Shown piece by piece: positions 1-7,003 of a DNA stretch of 15,826 bases. Location: positions 1 through 15,826 of the forward strand of contig DAOVJK010000032.1 of NCBI GenBank assembly GCA_030673265.1. The letters run 5' to 3'. A program made the position numbers and the translations under genes. The notes beneath the pieces are model-generated. The model searched no databases. It was not told where the DNA came from and worked only from the letters and a program-made list of their open reading frames with translations. The DNA is from Pseudomonadota bacterium (GTDB taxonomy: Bacteria; Desulfobacterota; Desulfobulbia; Desulfobulbales; JAGXFP01). How positions within the stretch are numbered: the first letter of the stretch is position 1; each line of letters starts with the position of its first letter.

Positions 1-155
1 ATCTTGCGGGGGTCGAAATCAGGGATTGCCTGGCTGACCGGGCAAACTCCACTGCAAGCTCCACAGGAAAAGCAGCTATTGAGGTGCTCGCCGCCCGGTA
101 GGGCAGTTACCTCGGCGCTGAAAGAAGCATTAATCTCCTTACTGGTTATTCCCAT
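1..155 (-). CDS. HdrC-like 4Fe-4S protein, N-terminal fragment
   Basis: Only the first 51 codons are in the window; the gene continues past the left edge. The start is the ATG at 153-155, with a GAGG ribosome-binding site 6 bases upstream. The fragment has a short polar leader, then CFSCGACSGVCP around residues 28-39, a CxxCxxCxxxCP cluster motif, then a segment ending FDPRK. This is how heterodisulfide reductase subunit C and related dicluster ferredoxin-like proteins begin: one cluster motif followed by a conserved DPRK region. In sulfate reducers and acetogens such subunits pass electrons between HdrA/HdrB or MvhD modules and partner enzymes, including MetF. A metVF fusion lies about 2.9 kb away on the same strand, so a role in C1 or flavin-based electron transfer is plausible, but purF and kdsD lie between. 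The second cluster motif and the downstream genes cannot be seen, so the subunit assignment is tentative. Confidence 0.75.
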   Translation of the reverse strand, partial: MGITSKEINASFSAEVTALPGGEHLNSCFSCGACSGVCPVSQAIPDFDPRK

Positions 156-183
156 AAAGAACCTCGTTTAAAAAAGTTAAATA

Positions 184-211
184 TTTATATCTAAAAAATT
201 AAGGCCTGCAA
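184..211 (-). promoter_or_regulatory. possible second promoter, HdrC-like gene
   Basis: On the minus strand TTGCAG (206-211) is followed after 16 bases by TATAAA (184-189). A start near 177 would give a leader of about 22 bases and bypass the hairpin at 203-218. The -35 box matches the consensus at only three positions, so this is a weak call. Confidence 0.25.
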
Positions 212-218
212 GCAGACC
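193..218 (-). terminator. terminator-like hairpin in the HdrC-like leader
   Basis: On the minus strand GGTCTG-CTTG-CAGGCC (203-218) folds into a 6-bp stem with one G-U pair and a 4-base loop. It is followed at once by TTAATTTTTT (193-202). This is the form of a short intrinsic terminator. It could end the purF-kdsD transcript. Because it lies between the promoter at 265-293 and the HdrC-like start codon, it could also act as an attenuator. Confidence 0.45.
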
Positions 219-264
219 GTCTTATCAAAAAAAACAAGCAGAACTACAGTGGGGTAAAACGAGA

Positions 265-293
265 ATGTTACCCAATGGGCCGGGCTTTGTCAA
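265..293 (-). promoter_or_regulatory. sigma70-type promoter for the HdrC-like gene
   Basis: On the minus strand a perfect TTGACA (288-293) is followed after exactly 17 bases by TAACAT (265-270). Transcription would start near 258, giving a leader of about 100 bases before the ATG at 155. It lies just downstream of the kdsD stop codon, so the HdrC-like gene can be expressed independently of purF-kdsD. Confidence 0.55.
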
Positions 294-359
294 CTTAAGG
301 CGCAGTCTGGCTGAACGCTGTTGCTCCCATAAAAATCTTTCTTGTTACTAAACTTCTTT

Positions 360-1328
360 TCAGACTAGAAAACGGAACTCACCTTTACCTAACAGGTCCT
401 GGAGATGCAACACTCCGGCAAGGGCCCCGGTCTGATCATGGACCGGCAGGATGGTGATCTCATGTCTCTGCATGATGCTCAAGGCATCGGCTGCCAGGAG
501 GTCGGCGGCGATAGTTTTGGGGTCACCGGTCATGACATCCGTAACCGATGCGGTAGCAAGATTTGCCCCTTTAGAGACCAGCCGCCGGATATCGCCATCG
601 GTGATGATACCCTTCAAGTCATCGCCGCTCATGACCACAATCGCGCCGAGATTCATCTCATCCATGATGGCCACCGCTGCCGTCAGGGACATATCTATGG
701 TTACCTGCGGAATCTGCTCACCGGTAACCATCACTTCCGAAACCTTGACCTTGAGTCGCTCACCAAGGCTGCCGCCTGGGTGGTTGCGGCGAAAATCACT
801 GGCCTTGAACTGTTTGCAATTCAACAGGACAACTGCCAGGGCGTCCCCCATTGCCAGTGCAGCGGTGGTGCTGGCCGTCGGTGCCAAGCCCAGGGGACAG
901 GCCTCCCGGGGCACCGCAACACTAAGGACAGCATCGCCGTGCTTGGCTAGGCTGGAGTTGATATTGCCGGTCATGGCGATCACCTTTACGCCTCTCTTCT
1001 TGAGACTAGGGAGGAGTAGGTTCAGTTCGCTGGTTTCACCGCTATAGGAGATGGCCATGACCACGTCCTGCTCATCAACCAGACCCAGGTCGCCATGCAT
1101 GGCTTCCACCGGATGCAGAAAGAACGAGGAAGTGCCGGTACTGTTCAGGGTGGCGGCGATTTTCTGGCCGATTATGCCGGATTTGCCGATGCCGGTAATG
1201 ATCAGACGACTGGGGCAGCCGAGGATCAACTCGATTGCCTGGTTGAAATCGTCTCCCAGTTGCTCAAGCAGTGAATTGATGCCTTCTGCTTCGATCCGGA
1301 GAACTTCTTTTGCCTGATCTATATACAT
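360..1328 (-). CDS. kdsD: D-arabinose 5-phosphate isomerase, KpsF/GutQ family
   Basis: 322 residues, the usual length of the family. The enzyme converts ribulose 5-phosphate to arabinose 5-phosphate, the first committed step to Kdo for lipopolysaccharide, in the cytoplasm. The N-terminal SIS domain spans about residues 37-170 and two CBS domains span about 195-322. Family signatures are present: GKSG with Lys49, HGDLG with His79, SGET with Glu98, REACPLGLAPT with Glu142 and HPGGSLG with His183, matching the active-site positions of E. coli KdsD. It starts 64 bases after the purF stop on the same strand and may share its transcript. The ATG at 1326-1328 has only a weak upstream ribosome-binding site. 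An isomerase feeding Kdo synthesis points to a Gram-negative outer membrane. Paralogues such as GutQ have the same layout, but no sugar operon is nearby. Confidence 0.93.
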   Translation of the reverse strand: MYIDQAKEVLRIEAEGINSLLEQLGDDFNQAIELILGCPSRLIITGIGKSGIIGQKIAATLNSTGTSSFFLHPVEAMHGDLGLVDEQDVVMAISYSGETSELNLLLPSLKKRGVKVIAMTGNINSSLAKHGDAVLSVAVPREACPLGLAPTASTTAALAMGDALAVVLLNCKQFKASDFRRNHPGGSLGERLKVKVSEVMVTGEQIPQVTIDMSLTAAVAIMDEMNLGAIVVMSGDDLKGIITDGDIRRLVSKGANLATASVTDVMTGDPKTIAADLLAADALSIMQRHEITILPVHDQTGALAGVLHLQDLLGKGEFRFLV

Positions 1329-1392
1329 AAGTTTTCTAATTTTTCAGATAAGGTTCAATGAAAAAATGGGGGAACATCCCAGATGCAACTGT

Positions 1393-2811
1393 TCAGCATT
1401 TGGAGCCCAGGGTAAGTTTGTGGAAATCTTTGTCTGGTTCAACCGGGTAATCACCGTTGAAACAGGCCAGGCAGAAATTATCAGCACTGATGCCAGTCGC
1501 TTCAACCAACCCGTCAATACTAAGGTAGTGCAAACTATCGAGACTGAGATGATCGCGGATCTCGTCAATTGTTTTGGCATTGGCGATCAGTTCACCTCCG
1601 GAAGGGAAATCTATCCCATAATAGCAGGGGTTGCGGGTAGGAGGGCAACTGATCATCATATGCACCTCCTTGACGCCGACATCCTTGAGAGACTTGACCC
1701 GGCTGCGGCCGGTGGTGCCCCGGATAATGGAATCTTCTATAATTATCACCTTTTTCCCTTCAAGGAAGGTCCGGATCGGGTTCAACTTGACTCGGACCGA
1801 AAAGTCACGCATGGACTGGGTCGGTTGAATAAAGGTGCGGCCGACGTAGTGGTTACGAATAACCCCCATCTCAAGAGGTATCCCGGAGGCCTGGGAGTAG
1901 CCGATGGCGGCATAGTTGCCGGAATCGGGAAAGGGCATCACAAAATCGGCATCAACTTTACATTCTCTGGCCAGGATCTCGCCCATCCGTTTGCGGCTCT
2001 GGTAAACATTGAAACCGAAGATATCGCTGTCGGGGCGGGCAAAGTAAACATGCTCAAAGATGCAGCAGCTTTGGCGCTCTGCTTTGTCCATATATAATGA
2101 TTTAAGGCCGGTGCTGTCTATGATCAGGATCTCGCCGGGTTCGATGTCCCTGATGTAGGCGGCCTCGATCAGGTCCAGAGCACAGGTTTCGGAGGCAACG
2201 ACATAGGAGCCGTTGCTGAGCTTGCCCAGGCAGAGGGGGCGGAAGCCATTGGGGTCGCGGACTGCCACTATCTTATCTTCAGTCATCAGCAGCATAGAGT
2301 AGGCGCCCTTGATCTTGCTGACGGTTTTAAGGATAGCTTGTTCAAAACCAAGTTGGGAGTGACGGGCCATAAGGTGAATCACCACTTCACTGTCCATGGT
2401 GGACTGAAAGATGGAGCCGTGTTGTTCAAGCTCTTCGCGTAGGGCCCTGATGTTAACGAGATTGCCGTTGTGGGCCACAGAAAGGGTGCAGCCAAGATGG
2501 GTGGCAGTGAAGGGCTGGGCATTAATTACAGCCGATGCGCCAGTGGTGGAATAACGAACATGACCGATACTGAGATGGCCGATCAGGGCTTGGAGGATCT
2601 CCTCGTTGAAAACCTCAGGAACCAGACCCATGCCACGATGTTGATGAATTTTTTTACCATCGCTGGAGACGATGCCGGCGCTCTCTTGACCGCGATGCTG
2701 CAAGGCGTACAAGCCGAAATATGATAGTTTGGCCGCATCTTCGTGGCCATAGATTCCGCAGACCCCGCATTCGTCACGGGGGCGGTCAGGGTTTGTATTG
2801 CAATGTAGCAT
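1393..2811 (-). CDS. purF: amidophosphoribosyltransferase, Fe-S class
   Basis: 472 residues. It catalyses the first committed step of purine synthesis, forming phosphoribosylamine from PRPP and glutamine. The N-terminal glutaminase begins at Cys15 in DECGVCGIYG, so residues 1-14 form a propeptide removed to expose the nucleophilic Cys, as in Bacillus subtilis PurF. HNGNLVN (114-120) and RDPNGFRPL (185-193) are further glutaminase signatures. The PRPP-binding loop is VIIIEDSIIRGTT (355-367). Four cysteines (250, 396, 447, 450, the last two as CLAC) fit the 4Fe-4S ligands of the B. subtilis class, which E. coli PurF lacks. The cluster makes the enzyme oxygen-sensitive, consistent with an anaerobe. 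The ATG at 2809-2811 is preceded by GGTGA. An overlapping upstream ATG is in another frame. Confidence 0.96.
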   Translation of the reverse strand: MLHCNTNPDRPRDECGVCGIYGHEDAAKLSYFGLYALQHRGQESAGIVSSDGKKIHQHRGMGLVPEVFNEEILQALIGHLSIGHVRYSTTGASAVINAQPFTATHLGCTLSVAHNGNLVNIRALREELEQHGSIFQSTMDSEVVIHLMARHSQLGFEQAILKTVSKIKGAYSMLLMTEDKIVAVRDPNGFRPLCLGKLSNGSYVVASETCALDLIEAAYIRDIEPGEILIIDSTGLKSLYMDKAERQSCCIFEHVYFARPDSDIFGFNVYQSRKRMGEILARECKVDADFVMPFPDSGNYAAIGYSQASGIPLEMGVIRNHYVGRTFIQPTQSMRDFSVRVKLNPIRTFLEGKKVIIIEDSIIRGTTGRSRVKSLKDVGVKEVHMMISCPPTRNPCYYGIDFPSGGELIANAKTIDEIRDHLSLDSLHYLSIDGLVEATGISADNFCLACFNGDYPVEPDKDFHKLTLGSKC

Positions 2812-2920
2812 TTTGTCACCATTGGCTTATTGGCCCTGACCGGTATAAAAGTGGGGTGGGTCGTCGGCCTTCTTAAGCAAAATCTGGTTAGCTGTAAAAT
2901 AAATATCGAACCAGTAATTC

Positions 2921-2950
2921 AAAAGGTTACATTAGATTGCGTAACTTTTT
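2921..2950. repeat. inverted repeat in the metVF-purF gap
   Basis: AAAAGGTTAC and GTAACTTTTT flank a 10-base loop. The arms pair over 10 bp on the plus-strand RNA with one G-U pair; the minus-strand RNA has an A-C mismatch at that position. It could be a second terminator after metVF or a site in the purF leader. I could not find a convincing purF promoter in the same gap. Confidence 0.3.
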
Positions 2951-2959
2951 ACGGCCCGG

Positions 2960-2988
2960 AAAAAAGGGATTACAATACCCTTTTTTTT
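2960..2988 (-). terminator. intrinsic terminator after metVF
   Basis: An A6-GGG arm (2960-2968) and a CCC-T8 arm (2978-2988) flank a 9-base loop. On the minus strand this reads as an A-rich arm with GGG, then CCC followed by T6. It lies about 40 bases past the metVF stop codon. The GC part of the stem is only 3 bp, so it may be weak, and its symmetry lets it work on either strand. Confidence 0.5.
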
Positions 2989-3025
2989 CAGCTTGGGGAA
3001 TATTTTTTTGGGGGTGGACGCCAGG

Positions 3026-4561
3026 TTACTTCAAAAGATTGGTATGGTCGCGTTGCAGAAAGAAGTTTATCCAAGAGGAAGACTCATTCAAAGCCCAGTC
3101 CCGGGGCGGGACGCCGCCACTCTTCATGGAACCGTCTTGAGCCACCGCTTTCAAGCGTTCATAGACTTGTACATATAAGCATTTTTTCTGGCCGGGATAT
3201 ACTTCGCACCAACCGTCTCTGCTACCTCCGCAGGGGCCATTCAACAGATACTTGGCACAGCCCCTTTGCGGGCAGAGAAAGCCCAGTTCTGCCAAGGTGC
3301 AATCGCCGCAGTTCTTGCAACCAAATAACATAAGTTTGACAAGGTGCTCAGCCCCCGCGAAGGCTTTTTGCCCCTTTCCTTCATCAAGGGCGACACACAA
3401 CCTATGAGCCGCTGGGTATAAGACGCCGGTCTCGACAAAGGCCAACTCATGAAAAGATTTGGCCAGGGCGTAATGAAGGGACTGGCCACCCTTCTGGCGG
3501 GGCACGGGTTCATCACTGTTCAGCTCGCCATTACTGCCCGGCTGAAAATAATAAGAATCCTGGGGCCAACAGGAGAAATCCTGCAGAAAATCGGGCCAGT
3601 CATCGACCATCCTGTCGGCCTCGTTAAGCAGAAAATCAAGTTCGGCAAAGGTCAGACCAGGGCCGCCGAGGTGGGCGCCGGCATAGCCAAGACCCTTCTG
3701 GACACAGATTAATTTGGCGGCCCGCAACAAACCTTTCTTGCGGCCCCGGTCCGCATCTTTGAATTCTTCCTGCAACTTAGCGTAGTAACGATCAGGGAGC
3801 ACTACCCCGGGAATCCGGCCCTCGCACATGATCTTGGCCACGGTTGGGGTTGGTATAAAAACATTGCCCAAAACCGGCAGTTTGATGCCAGACAGACGCA
3901 TATAGCGCAGGAGCTCATCAAATTTCCTGGCATCATAGCCAACCTGGGTGATTACATAATCGGCACCAGCTGTTTCCTTGCGGTGCAATTTGTAATATTG
4001 CATCCGTAATTCCGCTTCCAGATACTTGAACGGAGAAATCGCCACCCCCTTGCAGAAAGAGGTCGGTTCAACCGATTTTTTAATCGCCGGATTGCGGCGA
4101 TCACTTCCAGCGTGCTCACAATTAAGGCGGCTGACCAGATCCAGGGCCTGGATCGTGTCAAGGTCGAAAACAGGTTTGGGGTGGCCCCGATAACCACGTT
4201 GCGGGTAATCGCCGGCGATTACCAGCAGGTTGCGTAAACCGGCCCGGTCCCAGGCAAAAAGGAGACTTTCAATCTGGTTGCGGTTCTTGTCTTTGCAGGA
4301 GAGATGGATGATAACGTCGAGCCCGAGTTTACTGATTTCGAGCCCCATTACCTCAGGGGAAAGGGCCGGATGCCCGCCGGCGTTTTCAGTAATACTGACG
4401 GCCTGTAATCTGCCGTCAGCCCCGGCATCCTGCGCAAAGGCCAAGGCCCGGGAGTGGGCGGTGCTGCGACCGCCCCGGCTTGGCACCAGTTCGACGGTCA
4501 GGGTGAATTCGTCAGGGTTTGCCAGAGATCCTTGAAACCTTGAGCTGTTGTTGTTTATCAC
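3026..4561 (-). CDS. metF: methylenetetrahydrofolate reductase, MetF-MetV fusion
   Basis: 511 residues. Residues about 18-330 form the MetF TIM barrel that interconverts methylene- and methyl-tetrahydrofolate: ELVPSRGG with the conserved Glu24, SITEN (57-61), HLSCKDKNR (86-94) and AGDYP (116-120). The C-terminal part, from about 370, is a MetV-type (MTHFR_C) domain with eight cysteines at 415, 418, 421, 430, 435, 444, 452 and 461, including CKNCGDC and NGPCGG. MetV is thought to couple MetF to a non-NAD(P)H electron carrier in the Wood-Ljungdahl methyl branch of anaerobes. In acetogens metV and metF are usually separate genes. The start is GTG at 4559-4561, 9 bases after the stop of the Crp-like gene; no in-frame ATG occurs before Met72, which would remove the Glu24 region. 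Coupling to the regulator gene is likely. Confidence 0.9.
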   Translation of the reverse strand: MINNNSSRFQGSLANPDEFTLTVELVPSRGGRSTAHSRALAFAQDAGADGRLQAVSITENAGGHPALSPEVMGLEISKLGLDVIIHLSCKDKNRNQIESLLFAWDRAGLRNLLVIAGDYPQRGYRGHPKPVFDLDTIQALDLVSRLNCEHAGSDRRNPAIKKSVEPTSFCKGVAISPFKYLEAELRMQYYKLHRKETAGADYVITQVGYDARKFDELLRYMRLSGIKLPVLGNVFIPTPTVAKIMCEGRIPGVVLPDRYYAKLQEEFKDADRGRKKGLLRAAKLICVQKGLGYAGAHLGGPGLTFAELDFLLNEADRMVDDWPDFLQDFSCWPQDSYYFQPGSNGELNSDEPVPRQKGGQSLHYALAKSFHELAFVETGVLYPAAHRLCVALDEGKGQKAFAGAEHLVKLMLFGCKNCGDCTLAELGFLCPQRGCAKYLLNGPCGGSRDGWCEVYPGQKKCLYVQVYERLKAVAQDGSMKSGGVPPRDWALNESSSWINFFLQRDHTNLLK

Positions 4562-4570
4562 AGGGCCATC

Positions 4571-5227
4571 TTACCAGGCATAGGGGAGTTTCTTGTTAAT
4601 TTCGATGATCTTGTTGTTTATAGTAACATAATCACCTTGGCTCAGTTCCTTCATAACCCGGCTCACCATCTCTCGGGATGAGCCCACCATATTGGCGATA
4701 TCCTGATGGGTCAGTTTATCCTCAATTACCTGTTTGCCATTGCTCGGCTTGGCCAGCTGCATGAAGAGACGCGCCACTCTCCCATAGACATCCATCAAGG
4801 CCAGGCTTTCGATCTTCTTGTTGGCCTTTCTGAGCCGTTCCATCGAGTCTTTCAGTAAGCCGAAGACGATATCCGGGTTACCCGAAATAATTTTTCTAAA
4901 ATCTTTTTTTGCCAGGACCAGGACTTCACTTTTTTCTCTGGTTACAACACATGCGCTTCTGGCAAAGCCATCCTCAATGGCGGTCATTTCACCGAAATAA
5001 TCACCCGGGCCGAGGATTGCTAAGATTATTTCCTTGCCATGCTCATCTATTATTGTGACTTTTACTTTACCACTGGTAACGATATAAAGTGAATCGGTAA
5101 GGTCGCCCTCACTAAGAATAATGGTTCTTTTGGGGTATACTTTCTTAACCGAAGCTTGTTCAATTGTATTGAGATCTTGATCGGTAATCCCTGAAAAAAG
5201 AGCACTTGTTACAAGAATGTTTTTCAT
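4571..5227 (-). CDS. Crp/Fnr-family transcriptional regulator
   Basis: 218 residues. Residues about 10-125 form a cyclic-nucleotide-binding barrel and 135-210 a winged helix-turn-helix domain. The phosphate-binding cassette keeps FGE (78-80) and Arg90-Ser91, the residues that hold the cyclic phosphate in CRP, so a cyclic nucleotide ligand is possible. There is no N-terminal cysteine cluster, so it is not an FNR-type oxygen sensor. The recognition helix SSREMVSR keeps Arg185, Glu186 and Arg190, the positions that in E. coli CRP read TGTGA, so a CRP-like half-site is predicted. The ATG at 5225-5227 follows GAGG at a 6-base gap. The gene is followed 9 bases later by metVF and is divergent from the CsgG-like operon, so it may control either side. 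Its ligand and targets are unknown. Confidence 0.9.
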   Translation of the reverse strand: MKNILVTSALFSGITDQDLNTIEQASVKKVYPKRTIILSEGDLTDSLYIVTSGKVKVTIIDEHGKEIILAILGPGDYFGEMTAIEDGFARSACVVTREKSEVLVLAKKDFRKIISGNPDIVFGLLKDSMERLRKANKKIESLALMDVYGRVARLFMQLAKPSNGKQVIEDKLTHQDIANMVGSSREMVSRVMKELSQGDYVTINNKIIEINKKLPYAW

Positions 5228-5284
5228 CAGATTCCTCGATGGTCTTATTTACCAATCATGTCTAGTAGATCTTTTATTTATTAA

Positions 5285-5307
5285 TAGTGCTGAAATAATT
5301 GGCACTA
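5285..5307. promoter_or_regulatory. inverted repeat TAGTGC-N11-GCACTA
   Basis: A perfect 6-bp inverted repeat with an 11-base spacer lies just downstream of the predicted start of the Crp-like transcript. Its position fits an operator, possibly autoregulatory, or a leader hairpin. The sequence does not match a CRP half-site. Confidence 0.35.
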
Positions 5308-5322
5308 CGATAGGATCTTAAT

Positions 5323-5351
5323 ACTATATCTGGAAAAGCTCCTGCTAACAA
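5323..5351 (-). promoter_or_regulatory. promoter of the Crp-like gene and metVF
   Basis: On the minus strand TTGTTA (5346-5351) is followed after 17 bases by TATAGT (5323-5328). The boxes match four and five of the six consensus positions. Transcription would start near 5316, leaving a leader of about 90 bases. Confidence 0.5.
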
Positions 5352-5354
5352 CAA

Positions 5355-5382
5355 TATGTGTCATATGTAAATAATTCACATA
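5355..5382. promoter_or_regulatory. candidate Crp-like site TATGTG-N16-CACATA
   Basis: TATGTG (5355-5360) and CACATA (5377-5382) form a perfect inverted repeat centred about 52 bases upstream of the predicted Crp-like transcript start. Inside it TGTAA-N5-TCACA resembles the CRP consensus TGTGA-N6-TCACA, with one changed base and a spacer one base short. The regulator next door keeps the CRP recognition residues, so this is a reasonable but unproven target. Confidence 0.35.
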
Positions 5383-5576
5383 AACTGCGTAAGAAACTTC
5401 ACTGTTTTTAAGGTGTAAACCGTTTATGTTTATAACATGGAGACTAAATCTAAATCGTGAAAATTCATTAGAGATATGGCAATGTTTCGTGTATTGTTAG
5501 AAAATTGAATGAAGTCAATGTCCCTGGCATGGTGTGGCATGTTATTTAGGTCGCTTGAATTGAAAAAAGGAGATGT

Positions 5577-6926
5577 ATGAAAATGGGAGTAACCAGAAAG
5601 AGCACTTTTTCTAAGATCATTATGTGGTGTGCCACAATCGTATTTTCTCTGCCTCTTATTGTATCCTGTGCGGGTGTGGATCCTAGGGATGTTGATGTTG
5701 AGCTTGAACAATCGGCGCCAGAAATCAAAGTAACTTCATACACCGAGGCATTATCCAGGCTTGGAACAATGAGTACGGTTTTCGACACCGGGGTAGCGAA
5801 AATCCAGTGTAACGACATTACGGATAAGACTGGCACTGCGATGACTACCGGTGGTGAGATCCAGAGGAACATTACCGAGATAATGAAAAGCACCCTGAAT
5901 TCCATAGGCGGAAATATCGTATTTATTGAATATGATCCCGGCTTTATTCAGAATCAAATGGTTACCGGCTATTCAAATTTTGAGAACAAGCTTATTCCGG
6001 ATGTTGTCATTACGGGCGGGATTACGGAATTTGATCGAGGCCTGGAAACCAGGGGGGAGGGGCTTGATGTAGGAGCGCAAGCAAATATAAAAGGTATTAA
6101 AACTTCACTTCCTTCCAATGAAATCGGAGTGAATTATGGAAACTCCGGCAAGGCAGGCAAGGCCAGGATCACCCTTGATTTCAATATGAAGGATTTTAAC
6201 ACCCTGGCGGGAATCGCCAAGATGACTACAACCAACAGCATGGAAGTCCATAAAGCAACACAACAGAGAGCATTAGGTATTACCATTTTTGGCCCGACTT
6301 TCGGGCTAAAAGGTTCTGTTAAAAAAGTTCAAGGTCGCCATGAAGCAGTAAGGCTACTGGTGCAGGCGAGCATGATTCAGATGATCGGCAAATATCTGAA
6401 TATGCCTTACTGGCGTCTTTTGGGTGACGATGCCCTGCCTGATCCTGTCGTTATGGATTCGATTGCCACAATCTATTATTCTTTGACTCCAGAGGATCGA
6501 GCGTCTGTTATACAGCAATGGCTGTATATTTATGGCTACGATGTCCAGATAACCGGAGTGTTAGATTCGCAAACCGAATCAGCCTTGCTTAAATTTTCCC
6601 CGGATTATCCCGTTGGGAGCAAGGATATTCCGGTAGAGCTTTTTACCGATATCTACATCAACCAGCCCTACGACGCAGCTGCAGCTGGGCGGCGAATGGC
6701 CCTGGACAATCTTATGTATCAGGAGGTTGAACAGGCCCAGTCAGCCCCCACCTACGAGGAAGATGTGGCCGTGGTCGACGCGGGGGCCGCATATGTTGAA
6801 CCGGTGGCGGCAGCTCCTGCCGCATCTGCATCCCAGGCAGCGCCGCCAGCCGCTGAGCCGGAAAAAAAGGCCAGCCCAATGAATAGTGGTGGGTTCGGTC
6901 GAATGTTAAGTGACAGCGACTGGTAA
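5577..6926 (+). CDS. CsgG/HfaB-like outer-membrane lipoprotein with PG-binding-like domain
   Basis: 449 residues. The signal peptide ends in lipobox IVSC with Cys31; the next residue is Ala, so sorting to the outer membrane is expected. Residues about 55-280 look like a divergent CsgG/HfaB domain: a DKTG motif (83-86), PDVVITGGITEFD (141-153) before a glycine-rich strand, ARITLDF (196-202), and a closing helix EAVRLLVQASMIQMIGKY (256-273). CsgG oligomers form the curli export pore; HfaB anchors holdfast. Residues about 302-340 match the peptidoglycan-binding repeat pattern, with IYGYDVQITGVLDSQT followed by a hydrophobic helix. A Pro/Ala-rich linker (about 385-435) leads to the end GGFGRMLSDSDW. 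Ribosome-binding site AAGGAG lies 4 bases before the ATG at 5577; Met3 is an alternative start. First gene of a three-gene operon. The CsgG-like call is by motif order, not by a search. Confidence 0.7.
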   Translation: MKMGVTRKSTFSKIIMWCATIVFSLPLIVSCAGVDPRDVDVELEQSAPEIKVTSYTEALSRLGTMSTVFDTGVAKIQCNDITDKTGTAMTTGGEIQRNITEIMKSTLNSIGGNIVFIEYDPGFIQNQMVTGYSNFENKLIPDVVITGGITEFDRGLETRGEGLDVGAQANIKGIKTSLPSNEIGVNYGNSGKAGKARITLDFNMKDFNTLAGIAKMTTTNSMEVHKATQQRALGITIFGPTFGLKGSVKKVQGRHEAVRLLVQASMIQMIGKYLNMPYWRLLGDDALPDPVVMDSIATIYYSLTPEDRASVIQQWLYIYGYDVQITGVLDSQTESALLKFSPDYPVGSKDIPVELFTDIYINQPYDAAAAGRRMALDNLMYQEVEQAQSAPTYEEDVAVVDAGAAYVEPVAAAPAASASQAAPPAAEPEKKASPMNSGGFGRMLSDSDW

Positions 6927-7003
6927 GTGACCTGGTTTGCACTTTGGAAGTGAAATTGAATATGATTAACAAAAAATACTGTTTTGTAAATGGAGGTCCA
7001 TCA

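Larger units (their letters stand above)
5228..5576. other. divergent intergenic region, no gene seen
   Basis: This 349-base AT-rich gap separates the Crp-like gene from the CsgG-like operon. Besides the promoter and inverted repeats listed separately it holds a perfect palindrome ATGTT-TAT-AACAT (5426-5438) and two direct copies of TGGCATG with a 10-base period (5525-5531 and 5535-5541), about 36 bases before the start codon of the plus-strand operon. A 10-base period places both copies on the same face of the helix, as for an activator. I found no convincing sigma70 promoter for the plus-strand operon; TATAAC at 5431-5436 is the best -10 box but its -35 box is poor. Confidence 0.5.

Noticed and set aside
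1366..2097. 243-codon plus-strand frame opposite purF
   Set aside because: It is antisense to a fully conserved purF, has no recognisable domain and no ribosome-binding site; it is a shadow frame.
5525..5541. sigma54 promoter upstream of the CsgG-like gene
   Set aside because: TGGCATG and TGGCAT resemble the -24/-12 boxes, but the GG-to-GC distance is 11 bases and not 12, so sigma54 would not fit.
6944..7003. 20-residue N-terminal extension of the double-domain protein
   Set aside because: The frame opens with TTG, and the extension would bury the signal peptide. GGAGG points to the ATG at 7004.
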